A stretch of DNA of 64,000 nt from Mycolicibacterium boenickei (GCF_010731295.1 NZ_AP022579.1:3534001-3598000), one strand, 5' to 3'. Positions 28,557 through 38,584 are shown, counted from the stretch's first letter. Numbers and translations: made by a program. Notes: generated by a model not told the origin, from the letters alone.

Positions 28557-29519
28557 GTGAGTGAACAGATCGACGGTCTGCACCTGGTTCTGGGCGATGA
28601 GGAACTGCTGGTCGAACGAGCGGTCGGGGCGGTGCTGCGGGCACTGCGCCGGCAGGCCGGTTCCGATGACGTCCCGGTGGACCGGATGCGGGCCGGCGAG
28701 GTCAGCACCAGCGAGCTCGCCGAGCTGCTGAGCCCGTCGCTGTTCGCCGAGGAACGCATGGTGGTCCTGGAGGCCGCCGCCGAGGCGGGTAAGGACGCCG
28801 TGGCCTTGATCGCCTCGGCGGCGGCCGATCTGCCACCGGGCACTGTGCTGGTCGTCATCCACTCCGGCGGTGGGCGGGCCAAGGCTCTGGCCGATCAGCT
28901 GAAAAAGCTTGGTGCACAAATTCATCCGTGTGCCAAGATCACCAAGCCGGCCGAGCGTGCGGATTTCGTGCGTGCCGAGTTCCGCGCACTGCGGGTCAAG
29001 GTGTCCGACGACACCGTGAACGCGGTGCTCGACGCGGTCGGATCGAACATCCGGGAGCTGGCTGCGGTGTGCTCACAGCTGGTGGCCGACACCGCCGGGC
29101 AGGTCGACGCTGTCGCGGTACGCCGCTATCACAGCGGCAAGGCCGAGGTGAAGGGCTTCGACATCGCGGACAAGGCGGTCACCGGCGATGTCGCGGGTGC
29201 GGCTGAGGCGTTGCGGTGGGCGATGCTGGCCGGTGAGCCGCAGGTGGTGTTGGCCGATGCGCTGGCCGAGGCGGTGCACACCATCGCCCGCGTGGGTCCG
29301 CTGTCAGGTGATCCCTACCGGTTGGCCGGTGAGCTGGGGATGCCGCCCTGGCGGGTGCAGAAGGCGCAGAAGCAGGCGCGCCGATGGTCGCGCGACTCGG
29401 TGGCCGAGGCCATGCGGGTGGTCGCCGCCCTCAACGCAGACGTAAAGGGCGCAGCGGCGGATGCCGACTACGCCCTTGAAACAGCGGTACGCCGGGTGGC
29501 GGAACTCGCCACCCGGTGA
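28557..29519 (+). CDS. holA: DNA polymerase III delta subunit
   Basis: Clamp-loader delta subunit of 320 residues from GTG 28557. The N-terminal domain contains [14 protein letters not shown], a typical HolA opening. Later segments such as [17 protein letters not shown] and [20 protein letters not shown] match the C-terminal collar. It lies 13 bases after comEC, the widespread comEA-comEC-holA arrangement (Rv2415c-Rv2413c), and converges on rpsT. Confidence 0.94.
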   Translation: MSEQIDGLHLVLGDEELLVERAVGAVLRALRRQAGSDDVPVDRMRAGEVSTSELAELLSPSLFAEERMVVLEAAAEAGKDAVALIASAAADLPPGTVLVVIHSGGGRAKALADQLKKLGAQIHPCAKITKPAERADFVRAEFRALRVKVSDDTVNAVLDAVGSNIRELAAVCSQLVADTAGQVDAVAVRRYHSGKAEVKGFDIADKAVTGDVAGAAEALRWAMLAGEPQVVLADALAEAVHTIARVGPLSGDPYRLAGELGMPPWRVQKAQKQARRWSRDSVAEAMRVVAALNADVKGAAADADYALETAVRRVAELATR

Positions 29520-29540
29520 ACCGGGAAAACTAACGAAGAC

Positions 29541-29801
29541 TCAGAGCTTGTTCAGCGCCAGGGCCAGAGCCGACTTCTTGTTGGCGGCCTGGTTGGCGTG
29601 GATGACGCCCTTGCTGGCGGCCTTGTCGAGCTTGCGGCTGGTCGACACCAGCAACTCGGCGGCCTTGTCCTTCTCGCCTGCGTCGACGGCCTCGCGGAAG
29701 CTACGCACAGCCGTACGCAGCGACGACTTCACGGACTGGTTACGCAGCCGACGACGCTCGTTGGTGAGGATGCGCTTTTCCTGCGACTTGATGTTGGCCA
29801 C
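29541..29801 (-). CDS. rpsT: 30S ribosomal protein S20
   Basis: 86 residues from a GTG start at 29801, preceded by GAAGGA. The longer open frame to 29855 is not coding. The N-terminus [18 protein letters not shown] and the basic helices are diagnostic of S20, which binds 16S rRNA. It converges with holA and diverges from the ATP-grasp gene. This rpsT placement beside holA is nearly universal. Confidence 0.97.
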   Translation of the reverse strand: MANIKSQEKRILTNERRRLRNQSVKSSLRTAVRSFREAVDAGEKDKAAELLVSTSRKLDKAASKGVIHANQAANKKSALALALNKL

Positions 29802-30037
29802 GTAAAAATTCCTTCGTAATTCTCTAGCTGGGGTTACCGAAGTCTGGGTGCGCACACCCGCACTGCGGGCAGCGACTGTTCAGGGTACCAGCGAGACGCT
29901 TGAACTCCCAAAGCGGTGCAGCGGAAACGTCGGGCGTCCGTGCCCCGTTTTTCGACCCCAATACCACCTCAACCGGGCTTTGGCCTGCCGAAACGGGCTG
30001 GCCATTGACCCGGCGAAACCTGGCCGGGTGCGGCAGC

Positions 30038-31699
30038 ATGAGGGGGGTGAGCCTGCGAACTGTCCGTACCCAAGGAGCCGAGTCGAACGGGTCCAGGCCG
30101 GCCGGCCAACGTGCCGCGTCGGCGCGACGCGTCAAACATCAGGGCATCTTCGACGGGTACAACCGGCTGGGCCGGTACTCGGAGGCGTTCGACGAGATGT
30201 TCGACGCCGCCGGCAACGTCCGCGGTCCGTACAAGGGCATCTTCGCCGAGCTTGCTCCGTCGGATGCCTCCGAGCTGCGCTCGCGCTCGGACGCGCTGGG
30301 ACGGGCGTTCATCGATCAGGGCATCACGTTCTCGCTGTCCGGCCAGGAGCGGCCGTTCCCGCTCGATCTGGTGCCTCGGGTGATCTCGGCGGCCGAATGG
30401 TCCCGGCTGGAGCGCGGCATCACCCAGCGGGTCAAGGCGCTGGAGATGTACCTCGACGACATCTACGGCGAGCAGGAGATCCTCCGGGACGGCGTGATCC
30501 CGCGCCGGCTGGTGACCTCGTGCGAGCACTTCCACCGCGAAGCCGCGGGCATCGTCCCGCCCAACGGGGTACGCATCCACGTCGCCGGCATCGACCTGAT
30601 CCGCGACGACAAGGGTGACTTCCGGGTGCTCGAGGACAACCTGCGATCGCCGTCAGGGGTGTCGTATGTGATGGAGAACCGGCGCACCATGGCGCGCGTC
30701 TTCCCCAACCTGTTCGCCACCCATCGGGTACGTGCCGTCGGCGACTACTCCTCGCACCTGCTGCGCGCGCTGCGCAACGCGGCACCTACGAATGTCGCCG
30801 ACCCCACCGTCGTGGTGCTCACGCCCGGGGTCTACAACTCGGCCTACTTCGAGCACTCGCTTCTGGCCCGGCAGATGGGCGTCGAGCTGGTCGAGGGTCG
30901 CGACCTGTTCTGCCGCGACAACGCCGTGTACATGCGCACCACCGAAGGGGAGCGGCAGGTGGACGTCATCTACCGCCGCATCGACGACGCGTTCCTGGAC
31001 CCGATGCAGTTCCGCCCCGACTCGGTGCTCGGGGTGGCCGGACTGCTCAACGCCGCGCGCGCGGGCAACGTGGTGATCTCCAGCGCGGTGGGCAACGGGG
31101 TCGGTGACGACAAGCTCGTCTACACCTATGTGCCGACCATCATCGAGTACTACCTGGGCGAGAAGCCGATCCTGGCCAACGTCGACACCTACCGCTGTTG
31201 GTTGGACACCGAACGTGAGGAGGTGCTCGACCGAATCCACGAACTCGTCATCAAGCCGGTCGAGGGCTCGGGCGGTTACGGCATCGTCTTCGGCCCGGAC
31301 GCCTCGGAGAAGGAGCTGGCGGCTATCGCCAAGAAGATCCGGGCCGACCCGCGCGGCTGGATCGCTCAGCCGGTGATGCAGTTGTCCACCGTGCCGACCC
31401 AGATCGGCAACAAGCTGGCGCCGAGGCACGTGGACCTGCGTCCGTTCGCGGTCAACGACGGCAACAACGTCTGGGTGTTGCCCGGTGGGCTGACCCGGGT
31501 GGCACTGCCGGAAGGGTCCCTGGTGGTCAACTCCAGCCAGGGTGGCGGTTCGAAGGACACCTGGGTGCTGGCGTCGAGGACGTCGGTGGCCGACCGTGAG
31601 CTGGCCGCCGCCGAGGTGGTGCGGTCGCTGCCCAGGTCCGCCAAGGGGCCCAAAGGCAATGGTGCCGCTGATGGTTCGTCGTCCCAACAACAGCAATAG
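30038..31699 (+). CDS. Circularly permuted ATP-grasp protein (type 2)
   Basis: About 553 residues from ATG 30038; a GTG at 30047 is an alternative. The 236 bases between it and rpsT hold no gene and presumably carry both divergent promoters. Family blocks include GPYKGIFAELAPSDASEL, TFSLSGQERPFPLDLVPR, VLEDNLRSPSGVSYVMENR, VIKPVEGSGGYGIVFG and VNSSQGGGSKDTW. ATP-grasp enzymes join a carboxylate to an amine or thiol. It is followed within 12 bases by the alpha-E gene and then the transglutaminase gene. This trio (Rv2411c-Rv2410c-Rv2409c) is widespread and is thought to make and process a peptide-like product. The Gln-rich C-terminus (SSSQQQQ) is unusual. Confidence 0.9.
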   Translation: MRGVSLRTVRTQGAESNGSRPAGQRAASARRVKHQGIFDGYNRLGRYSEAFDEMFDAAGNVRGPYKGIFAELAPSDASELRSRSDALGRAFIDQGITFSLSGQERPFPLDLVPRVISAAEWSRLERGITQRVKALEMYLDDIYGEQEILRDGVIPRRLVTSCEHFHREAAGIVPPNGVRIHVAGIDLIRDDKGDFRVLEDNLRSPSGVSYVMENRRTMARVFPNLFATHRVRAVGDYSSHLLRALRNAAPTNVADPTVVVLTPGVYNSAYFEHSLLARQMGVELVEGRDLFCRDNAVYMRTTEGERQVDVIYRRIDDAFLDPMQFRPDSVLGVAGLLNAARAGNVVISSAVGNGVGDDKLVYTYVPTIIEYYLGEKPILANVDTYRCWLDTEREEVLDRIHELVIKPVEGSGGYGIVFGPDASEKELAAIAKKIRADPRGWIAQPVMQLSTVPTQIGNKLAPRHVDLRPFAVNDGNNVWVLPGGLTRVALPEGSLVVNSSQGGGSKDTWVLASRTSVADRELAAAEVVRSLPRSAKGPKGNGAADGSSSQQQQ

Positions 31700-31711
31700 G
31701 GGGTGGAGTAG

Positions 31712-32686
31712 ATGCTGGCGCGCAACGCCGAGTCGCTGTATTGGATCGGACGCTATGTGGAACGGGCCGACGACACCGCACGCATCCTCGATGTCACGGT
31801 GCATCAGTTGCTGGAGGACTCCAGCGTCGACCCGGACGTCGCCTCCCGCACACTGCTGCGGGTGCTCGGGATCGAGCCGCCCGCGAAGCCCCTGGACGTG
31901 TGGTCGCTGACCGACATCGTGGCGTTCAGCCGTGACAGCGGCGGGAATTCGATCGTCGACTCGATCTCGTCGGCGCGCGAGAACGCCCGCGGCGCCCGTG
32001 AGGTCACCTCCACGGAGATCTGGGAGTGCCTCAACACCACGTACAACGCCTTGGCCGAGCGGGAGCGTGCGGCCAAACGTCTTGGTCCCCACGAGTTTCT
32101 GTCGTATGTGGAGGGGCGCGCTGCGATGTTCGCCGGGCTGGCCGATTCAACGTTGAGCCGCGACGACGGTTACCGGTTCATGGTGCTGGGTCGCGCGATC
32201 GAGCGCGTCGACATGACGGTCCGCCTGCTGCTGTCGCGGGTGGGGGACAGCGGGTCGTCGCCGGCCTGGGTCACGCTGTTGCGCTCGGCCGGTGCCCACG
32301 ACACCTACCTGCGGACTTACCGCGGTGCGCTCGACGCCGGCCGCGTGGTCGAGTTCATGTTGCTGGACCGGCTTTTCCCGCGGTCGATCTTCTACTCGCT
32401 GCGGTTGGCCGAACACAGCCTCGACGAGTTGCTCAACCGGCCGCACAGCCGGCTGGGGGCGACGGCCGAGGCGCAGCGGTTGCTCGGCCGGGCCCGCAGC
32501 GAGTTGGAGTTCCTGCAGCCCGGTGCGCTGCTCGAATCCCTGGATGCCCGGCTGGCCGCGCTGCAGAAAACTTGCCGTGATGTGGGAGAAGCATTGTCGC
32601 TGCAGTACTTCCACTCCGCGCCGTGGGTGGCCTGGACGGATGCCGGGCACGGCGACGTGGTTGTGATCGAGGAGGGCGAGGTCTAG
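31712..32686 (+). CDS. Alpha-E domain protein
   Basis: A 324-residue, mostly helical DUF403 protein beginning MLARNAESLYWIGRYVERAD, the family hallmark. It contains no recognised catalytic motif. It always travels with the ATP-grasp and transglutaminase-like genes that flank it here. It ends on the base before the transglutaminase ATG, so the three are one operon. Biochemical function is unknown. Confidence 0.92.
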   Translation: MLARNAESLYWIGRYVERADDTARILDVTVHQLLEDSSVDPDVASRTLLRVLGIEPPAKPLDVWSLTDIVAFSRDSGGNSIVDSISSARENARGAREVTSTEIWECLNTTYNALAERERAAKRLGPHEFLSYVEGRAAMFAGLADSTLSRDDGYRFMVLGRAIERVDMTVRLLLSRVGDSGSSPAWVTLLRSAGAHDTYLRTYRGALDAGRVVEFMLLDRLFPRSIFYSLRLAEHSLDELLNRPHSRLGATAEAQRLLGRARSELEFLQPGALLESLDARLAALQKTCRDVGEALSLQYFHSAPWVAWTDAGHGDVVVIEEGEV

Positions 32687-33526
32687 ATGTGGCGACTGCG
32701 GGTGGTGCACTCCACGGGTTACGCCTACAAGTCGGCGGTGACCGCGTCCTTCAACGAGGCCCGGCTGACACCGCGTTCCGACTCGCGTCAGAACGTGATC
32801 CTGAACCGGGTCGAGACCATCCCGGCCACCAGGTCCTATCGGTACGTCGACTACTGGGGCACCGCGGTGACGGCGTTCGACCTGCATGCCCCGCACACCG
32901 AGTTGGAGGTCTCGGGGTCCTCGGTGGTTGAGACCGAGGTCGCCGAAAAGCCTGAGGAGCTGGCGAGTTGGGATGATTTGCGCTCGGAGGCCGTGATCGA
33001 CCGGTTCGACGAGGTGCTCGGCCCGACGCACTACACCCCGCGCAGCAGGCGCATCGCACGGGTCGGGCAGCGGATCGCCAAGGAACACGATCCGTTCGAG
33101 GCGGTGATGGCCGTGGCGCAGTGGGTGCGCAGCGAACTCGACTATGTGCCGGGGACCACCGGGGTCCACTCGTCCGGCCTGGACGCCCTGCGTGAGGGCA
33201 AGGGCGTGTGCCAGGATTTCGCCCATCTCTCGCTGATCATGTTGCGGTCCATGGGGATTCCGGCCCGGTACGTGTCGGGCTACCTGCATCCGACGCGCGA
33301 GGCGATGGTGGGGGACACGATCGACGGGCAGAGCCACGCCTGGATTCAGGCCTGGGCCGGTGGCTGGTGGCACTACGATCCGACCAACGACAGCGAGATC
33401 ACCGAGCAGTACGTCAGTGTCGGCGTGGGCCGGGACTACTCGGATGTGGCCCCGCTCAAGGGGATCTACTCGGGCGAGGGATCAACCGATCTCGACGTGG
33501 TCGTGGAGGTCACCCGGCTGGCTTGA
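32687..33526 (+). CDS. Transglutaminase-like cysteine protease
   Basis: 279 residues. An N-terminal bacterial transglutaminase-associated beta domain begins MWRLRVVHSTGYAYKS. The papain-like core has the triad Cys in GKGVCQDFAHL, His in QSHAWIQAW and Asp in YDPTND. No signal peptide is visible, so it is cytoplasmic. In this conserved trio it probably hydrolyses or transfers the product of the ATP-grasp ligase. The 3' end overlaps the convergent MarR gene by 17 bp. Confidence 0.92.
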   Translation: MWRLRVVHSTGYAYKSAVTASFNEARLTPRSDSRQNVILNRVETIPATRSYRYVDYWGTAVTAFDLHAPHTELEVSGSSVVETEVAEKPEELASWDDLRSEAVIDRFDEVLGPTHYTPRSRRIARVGQRIAKEHDPFEAVMAVAQWVRSELDYVPGTTGVHSSGLDALREGKGVCQDFAHLSLIMLRSMGIPARYVSGYLHPTREAMVGDTIDGQSHAWIQAWAGGWWHYDPTNDSEITEQYVSVGVGRDYSDVAPLKGIYSGEGSTDLDVVVEVTRLA

Positions 33527-34010
33527 CGCGGCCGGCGGTGCGCCCGAGGTTGCGGAAGCCGGGATGCACGTGCGGTGTCAGCCCCTGGTGGTCGGCGAGC
33601 TTCTCCAGCAGGGTGCGGAGCTCGTCGCGCTGTTTGGCGTCGAGGCCGGCGGTCATGCCGTCATCGTGCCGGCGCGCCAGCTCGCCGATGCGGCGTAGCG
33701 TCTTCTTGCCTGCCGTGCTGAGAAACAACGCGTGCAGGCGGCGGTCGTCGGGGTTGCGGCGGCGCTCGACGTAGCCGCGGTCCTCCAGGTCGTCGACATA
33801 ACTGACGACGCGGCTCGGCAACAGACTCAGCTGAGTGCTCAGGGACTGCTGGCTGAGCCCGGGTTGCGCTCCGATGGCACGCATGATTCCGGCATGCGGC
33901 GGAGTGAGCTCGAGTGTCGCCATCTGTTCGGCGAACTGCGTCGCGGCCCGGTGGCCGAGCTGTGCCAGCAGAAATGCCACGGTATCGGGCCGTCCGTTCT
34001 CCACGGTCAA
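33510..34010 (-). CDS. MarR-family transcriptional regulator
   Basis: Winged-helix regulator of about 166 residues. The recognition region is GLSQQSLSTQLSLLPSRVVSYVDDLEDRGYVERRRNPDDRR shown here in pieces: GLSQQSLSTQLSLLPSR, then the wing VERRRNPDDRR. The frame opens at a TTG (34010); a GTG at 34004 is equally possible. Neither has a good ribosome site, suggesting leaderless translation. A perfect 8-bp inverted repeat lies 70 bp away at the start of the divergent gene, the expected operator position. Confidence 0.9.
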   Translation of the reverse strand: MTVENGRPDTVAFLLAQLGHRAATQFAEQMATLELTPPHAGIMRAIGAQPGLSQQSLSTQLSLLPSRVVSYVDDLEDRGYVERRRNPDDRRLHALFLSTAGKKTLRRIGELARRHDDGMTAGLDAKQRDELRTLLEKLADHQGLTPHVHPGFRNLGRTAGRVKPAG

Positions 34011-34026
34011 ACCGTATCACGGAGAA

Positions 34027-34100
34027 ATCGTTCAAAATCCAAAACATTCAGGAGGTTGAGTTCGGTGGCGACCGGGCATATCGTTCAAACCATGAACGAT
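34027..34100. promoter_or_regulatory. Probable MarR operator sites
   Basis: ATCGTTCA-AACCA-TGAACGAT (34080-34100) is a perfect inverted repeat with 8-bp arms. A separate half-site ATCGTTCAAAA occurs at 34027-34037, closer to the marR start. Together they cover the divergent promoter region. Binding by the adjacent MarR protein is inferred. Confidence 0.65.
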
Positions 34101-34799
34101 TCAATCGTAGATCGAATTGGCAGCGACCGGTCGCCCGGAAGACAGGGTGGGCCACCGCTGGCCCCGGTGGCAGCGGTATCCCTGACGTTGCTGCTGGTCG
34201 GGCTGGCCGTCGGGGTTGCCCTCGGCGGAGTGATGCCGTTGCCGTACGGCCAGGGGGCCGCGGTGCTCGCATATATCCGGGACCAGCACTCGGCGGTACA
34301 GGCCGCCGCCGTGGGCACGTTCGCCGCCTCGGTGCCGCTGGCGATCTACGCCGCGACCGTCAGTACTCGGCTGCGCCAGCTCGGGGTGACGGCGCCCGGC
34401 GCGACGATCGCCCTGGCCGGCGGCATTCTGGCGGCCGGATCGCTGGCGCTGTCCGGGTTGATCTGCTGGACGATGTCTCGGGCTGAGGTGGTTGTCGACG
34501 ACGGTCTGATCCGGGCGTTGTACTACCTGGTGTTCCTCACCGGAGGTGTCGGGCACATCGTCGCGCTCGGGTTGCTGCTCGCCGGGATCGCGGTGCCGGG
34601 CCTGATCCTCGGGCTGTTGTCGCGACCGGTGGCTTGGGCCGGCCTGGCGATCGCCGCACTGGCCGAACTGGCCACGTGCGTGTTGATCTGGCCGGAATCG
34701 GCGGTGATCCTGCCGATCGCTCGGTTCACCGGTCTCGTCTGGCTCATCGTCGCCGGCGCCCTCCTGCCGGCGCGCCGGGCCGCCAGGAACCGGTCATGA
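34065..34799 (+). CDS. Small polytopic membrane protein
   Basis: About 244 residues from a GTG at 34065, which is 9 bases after a perfect AGGAGG. An ATG at 34092 (MNDSIVDRIG) is the alternative, and the operator palindrome covers that site. Roughly six hydrophobic helices follow, for example PVAAVSLTLLLVGLAVGVAL and the C-terminal TGLVWLIVAGALL. It resembles DUF4386-type membrane proteins in length and layout, but no function is known. It is coupled to the LLM oxidoreductase gene by a 4-bp overlap (ATGA), and both are probably under the MarR regulator. Confidence 0.82.
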   Translation: MATGHIVQTMNDSIVDRIGSDRSPGRQGGPPLAPVAAVSLTLLLVGLAVGVALGGVMPLPYGQGAAVLAYIRDQHSAVQAAAVGTFAASVPLAIYAATVSTRLRQLGVTAPGATIALAGGILAAGSLALSGLICWTMSRAEVVVDDGLIRALYYLVFLTGGVGHIVALGLLLAGIAVPGLILGLLSRPVAWAGLAIAALAELATCVLIWPESAVILPIARFTGLVWLIVAGALLPARRAARNRS

Positions 34800-35677
34800 A
34801 GCTCAGTGTCAGCGTCACGAACTATTCGTGGCGCGAGCCGATTCACCAGCGGTTGGCCTCGCTGGCACGCTTTCTCGACGGCACCGCCGTCGACACCCTG
34901 TGGGTGCCCGATCACCTCGTTCAGGCCGATCCCGCCAGTGCCCTCGACGAACCGATGCTGGAGGCCTACACCGCGCTCGGGTATCTCGCCGCGGCGACGG
35001 GCCGAATCCGGTTGGGCACCATGGTGACCGCGGCCACCTTCCGCGCGCCCGCGTTGCTGATCAAAGCTGTCACGACGCTCGACGTCCTCACCGACGGCCG
35101 TGCCTGGCTCGGGCTCGGTGCGGGCTACAACGCGGCCGAAGCGAGCGCGATGGGTTTGTTCCTGCCCGGCACCGCGGAACGATTCGAGCGGATGGCCGAG
35201 CTGTTGCAACTGGCCCACCAGATGTGGCGGGGTGACGAAACTCCGTTTCTGGGGCGGTATCTGACAGTGCAGCAGCCCATCGGTAGTCCTCGCCCGGTCA
35301 CCGCGCCGCATCCTCCGGTGCTGATCGGCGGCACCGGTGAGCGGCGTACGCTGCGGCTCGTCGCGCAGTACGGGGACGCCTGCAACTTGTTCGACGTCCC
35401 CGACGGCGGCACCGCGATCCGCAGACAGCTCGACGTTCTGGATCGGCACTGCGCTGATGTCGGACGGTCGGCCGGAGAGATCGAGCGCACCGTGACCGCG
35501 GCGCTTCACGACGGCGAGCCACCGGACGCGCTCGTGGAGCGGTGCCACGCGTTGGCCAACATCGGGATCCAGCATGTCGTACTGATCATCCGCGGCCGCC
35601 CTTGGACCCCTGCGGATCTCGCCGTCGCTGCCGCGGCGGCCGATCAGCTGCGCGATCGGGTGCACACCCCGGGATGA
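34796..35677 (+). CDS. LLM-class (F420/flavin) oxidoreductase
   Basis: A 293-residue luciferase-like TIM-barrel protein beginning [20 protein letters not shown]. It contains [30 protein letters not shown] and [16 protein letters not shown], the usual LLM cofactor-pocket segments. In mycobacteria many such proteins use F420, but FMN cannot be excluded. The 4-bp overlap with the membrane protein upstream ties it to the MarR regulon. The 3' end overlaps the convergent MBL gene by 34 bp. Confidence 0.88.
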   Translation: MKLSVSVTNYSWREPIHQRLASLARFLDGTAVDTLWVPDHLVQADPASALDEPMLEAYTALGYLAAATGRIRLGTMVTAATFRAPALLIKAVTTLDVLTDGRAWLGLGAGYNAAEASAMGLFLPGTAERFERMAELLQLAHQMWRGDETPFLGRYLTVQQPIGSPRPVTAPHPPVLIGGTGERRTLRLVAQYGDACNLFDVPDGGTAIRRQLDVLDRHCADVGRSAGEIERTVTAALHDGEPPDALVERCHALANIGIQHVVLIIRGRPWTPADLAVAAAAADQLRDRVHTPG

Positions 35678-36504
35678 ACCTCGACCCGGTGCAGGTCGTC
35701 ACCCAGCTCGATCTGGCGGTCGAACACCGAGGCGGCCAACGCGCGCCAGTCCTCCTCGGTACCGGCGGCGATCCCGGGCACGTAGTGGGTCAGAATCAGA
35801 ATTCCGACGCCTGCGCGGGTGGCCGTGGCCGCCGCCTCCTGCACCGAAGAGTGGTAGTCGCAGATGTCGCGGATCCGTTGCTGCGGAAGCAGATCGATCA
35901 GATCCTTACGAATCGCCGTGTGTACCAACGCCCCCGCTCCGTCGGCCAGCGCATCGAGGCTGGGGCAGGGCACGGTGTCGCCGGCGGCCACCACCGAGGC
36001 CCCGCTGTGTTCGATCCGGAACGCGATCGTCGGCGTCACCGGCCGGTGATCGGTGGGCGCCACCCGGATCTGCACACCGCCGCGGTCCCATACCGGGCCG
36101 TCGGTGTATTCGTGAACCTCCACCCGTGGCGGACCGGTGAGATCGGCGTGGTGGGCGATGCGGTAACCGATGTCGTGTCCGAAGGCGCGCAGCGTCGCGT
36201 CGACCACGTCGGCGGTCCCCGGCGGACCGATGATCGGCAAGGCAGGTGCATCCGGGGTGAACGTGCTCACCCAGCGGGTGATGATCACGTCGCCCAGGTC
36301 GGCGATGTGATCGCTGTGCAGGTGGGTCAGCAGGAGTGCACTGAGTTGGTTGGCGCCCGACCCGGCCGCGGCCAGCCGCTGCAGCACCCCGCGGCCGCAG
36401 TCGATGAGAAACATCTGATCGCTCGCGCGCACCAGGGTGGACGGTCCGGCCCGCTGCGGGTCCGGGATCGGGCTACCAGTGCCGAGCAGCGTGACCTCGA
36501 TCAT
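35644..36504 (-). CDS. Metallo-beta-lactamase-fold hydrolase, RNase Z-like
   Basis: 286 residues. The metal-binding motif is [10 protein letters not shown] (HxHxDH), preceded by [13 protein letters not shown], and later metal ligands lie in [10 protein letters not shown] and ILTHYVPG. The overall layout resembles RNase Z/arylsulfatase-type MBL proteins, corresponding in position to Rv2407. The exosite needed for tRNA 3' processing was not identified, so RNase Z activity is possible but unproven. Confidence 0.87.
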   Translation of the reverse strand: MIEVTLLGTGSPIPDPQRAGPSTLVRASDQMFLIDCGRGVLQRLAAAGSGANQLSALLLTHLHSDHIADLGDVIITRWVSTFTPDAPALPIIGPPGTADVVDATLRAFGHDIGYRIAHHADLTGPPRVEVHEYTDGPVWDRGGVQIRVAPTDHRPVTPTIAFRIEHSGASVVAAGDTVPCPSLDALADGAGALVHTAIRKDLIDLLPQQRIRDICDYHSSVQEAAATATRAGVGILILTHYVPGIAAGTEEDWRALAASVFDRQIELGDDLHRVEVHPGVCTRSRS

Positions 36505-36637
36505 GGCCCCATTCCTACTCCGTTCCCGCGACGGATACGCGGAATCGGATTCCTGGCTGCTGCTAGGCGTGGCCCCTTTCCTCGCGGCGACCGCCGACCT
36601 AGCCTGGTGTGAGGTGGATCACGATCGGAGGCTGCCG

Positions 36638-37069
36638 ATGCGAATCGCGGACGTGCTGAAAAACAAGGGCACGGCGGTGGTGACGATTTCGCCGGAGACC
36701 ACGGTGACGGAGCTGTTGGCCGGGCTGACCGAGCTGAACATCGGCGCGATGGTGGTGATGGGTCCCGACGGCCTGGCCGGCATCGTCTCGGAGCGTGATG
36801 TGGTGCGCAAGCTGCACGAGCGGGGCAGCAGCCTGCTGGCGCAGCCGGTGTCCGAGATCATGACCACGGTGGTGGCGACCTGTACGCCGCGTGACACCGT
36901 GGATCACCTGAGCGCGCTGATGACCGAGAACCGGGTGCGACACATCCCGGTGCTCGACGAAGGACGGCTGGCCGGCATCGTCAGCATCGGCGACATCGTC
37001 AAGACCAGGATGGAAGAACTCGAGGCCGAGCAGGAACAACTGCAGGCCTACATCACGCAAGGCCGCTGA
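36638..37069 (+). CDS. Tandem CBS-domain protein
   Basis: A 143-residue protein consisting of two CBS domains (about 8-60 and 75-128), with the repeated motifs GIVSERDVVRK and GIVSIGDIVK. CBS pairs bind adenine nucleotides or S-adenosylmethionine and act as sensors. The ATG follows CGGAGG closely. The longer open frame upstream is not coding. It corresponds to Rv2406c. Its partner protein is unknown. Confidence 0.92.
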   Translation: MRIADVLKNKGTAVVTISPETTVTELLAGLTELNIGAMVVMGPDGLAGIVSERDVVRKLHERGSSLLAQPVSEIMTTVVATCTPRDTVDHLSALMTENRVRHIPVLDEGRLAGIVSIGDIVKTRMEELEAEQEQLQAYITQGR

Positions 37070-37079
37070 GCGAGAATCT

Positions 37080-37110
37080 CTGGTGCAGAACCGGTTTGGC
37101 GTTCCACCAG
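37080..37110. terminator. Hairpin between convergent CBS and DUF1254 genes
   Basis: The arms CTGGTG/CACCAG and GAAC/GTTC stack with a 2-base CA bulge around a 9-base loop. They lie in the 45-base gap between two converging stop codons. Confidence 0.5.
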
Positions 37111-37114
37111 TGCA

Positions 37115-38584
37115 CTAGACCTTGACGAAATCACCGGGCTTGTACTTGTGCTCGAAGAATTCCTGCTTCGGGCCGTACCACCGGATCAGGCTGAACCAGC
37201 CGCGGCCGGGAACGGTCTTGAGCCAGTTCTTGGCGCCCTCCGGTGGGTTGGGTCCGATGTAGAAGGTGACTGACCCGTCGTCGTTGAACTCGAGATCATT
37301 CATCGAGTTCAGAGACGGATACACCTGGCCCGGGGCGTCGACACCGGCCGCGGTATCGGCGTCGTAGACCGTTACAGACCACAGGATGTTGGCCGGCGGG
37401 TCGGCGGGCAGGTCGATGGTGTAGGTGTTCTCGCCCCGTAGGTACTCGCCGTTGCTGTCCTTGTAGGCGGCGCCGTACTTGGCGCCCATGCCGACGATCG
37501 AGGACATCATGCCGCTGCTGATCGAGTAGGCGTTGATGAACATGTGGGCCTTGGCGTTGACGTCGGTGTGGCCGGTGGTGCGGTCGCGCCACTGCTCGTC
37601 GAGCAGGGTGTGCCAGAAGTCGTCGAGTTCGGTCTTGGCGTGTGCCACCCAACGGCGGTCCTGCCACCACAGAGCGTTCTGTTCCTGGTCGAAGTGGGCT
37701 GCGATGTTCTTTGCCATCTTCCACGCGGTCTGAGCGCCCAGACCGAGTAGCTGGCGCTGACGGTCGGTCGGGGCGAACGGGCGACCTTTCGCGATACCCA
37801 GCGCGGCGAGTGAACCGTGCATGTAGGGATCCACCGAATCGACGCGTTCGTTTTGGATCAGCTCATTCAGGATGTCGAAGTAGCCGGCGTCATGTGCGAA
37901 CAGGGCATTGGCCGGAAGGTCGGAGACGTGCTGGAACTTCATCGGGATGGCCGGCCCGTTGAGGGGACGGACGACGAGTCCCTCGACCGATTGCACCCCC
38001 GGCGACAAGTCGTCGACCGACTGGAAGAAACCCCGCTGGAAGATGAACACCCTGTTGGTGGGGCAGTCATAGATGAAGTACTCGTTCGGGTCGATGCCGA
38101 GTAAGCCGACCTCCTGCCCTGACGGTACGACGAGATACTTGCCGCCTTGGCCCTTGTCGGGGCCGGGAATACCGATATCGCCGAGGTATTGGACGTCACC
38201 GATCCTCGGGCCGGCGAGCGGGCGGTGCCAGAAATCGTCGAGCAATCCTTGAATCTTGGGCGGTGCCTCCAGCACCAGGGGACCTGTCTCACTCAGGTCG
38301 GCGAAACCAATGCAGTAGATGACGTCGGAGTTGGGGGTGGTGATGACCGTGTTGGGTTTGAGTCGCTTCTCGTAGACGGACATCACGTTGTATCCGGTCC
38401 CGGCAACTGCGCCGAGGCCCTTCTTCATCGCGTACATGTTCACTGCCGGCAGTGCCCAGAGATACGTCTGCACCGCGCGTTGGAAATACAGCTCCTCGGT
38501 CAGTGATTGCGCGGCATCGGTGGTCGGATAGCCACCTTCGAAAGCGACATCGGCGATGGCCTTGAAGCGGTCGGAGTCTGTCAT
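37115..38584 (-). CDS. DUF1254/DUF1214-type protein, cytoplasmic form
   Basis: About 489 residues from ATG 38584 (MTDSDRFKAIAD). An AGGAAGGA tract lies 13 bases upstream. The frame continues upstream to 38668 without support. The N-terminal DUF1254 half contains TVITTPNSDVIYCIGFADLS and the C-terminal DUF1214 half contains ILWSVTVYDADT and the terminal KYKPGDFVKV. No signal sequence is present, unlike the divergent paralogue at 38848. Molecular function of this family is unknown. Confidence 0.88.
   Translation of the reverse strand: MTDSDRFKAIADVAFEGGYPTTDAAQSLTEELYFQRAVQTYLWALPAVNMYAMKKGLGAVAGTGYNVMSVYEKRLKPNTVITTPNSDVIYCIGFADLSETGPLVLEAPPKIQGLLDDFWHRPLAGPRIGDVQYLGDIGIPGPDKGQGGKYLVVPSGQEVGLLGIDPNEYFIYDCPTNRVFIFQRGFFQSVDDLSPGVQSVEGLVVRPLNGPAIPMKFQHVSDLPANALFAHDAGYFDILNELIQNERVDSVDPYMHGSLAALGIAKGRPFAPTDRQRQLLGLGAQTAWKMAKNIAAHFDQEQNALWWQDRRWVAHAKTELDDFWHTLLDEQWRDRTTGHTDVNAKAHMFINAYSISSGMMSSIVGMGAKYGAAYKDSNGEYLRGENTYTIDLPADPPANILWSVTVYDADTAAGVDAPGQVYPSLNSMNDLEFNDDGSVTFYIGPNPPEGAKNWLKTVPGRGWFSLIRWYGPKQEFFEHKYKPGDFVKV

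Noticed and set aside
29824..30135. Leftward ORF upstream of rpsT ending in a CPQCGCAH motif, zinc-ribbon-like
   Set aside because: Lies in the divergent promoter region and runs antisense into the ATP-grasp gene; the Cys cluster is short and isolated.
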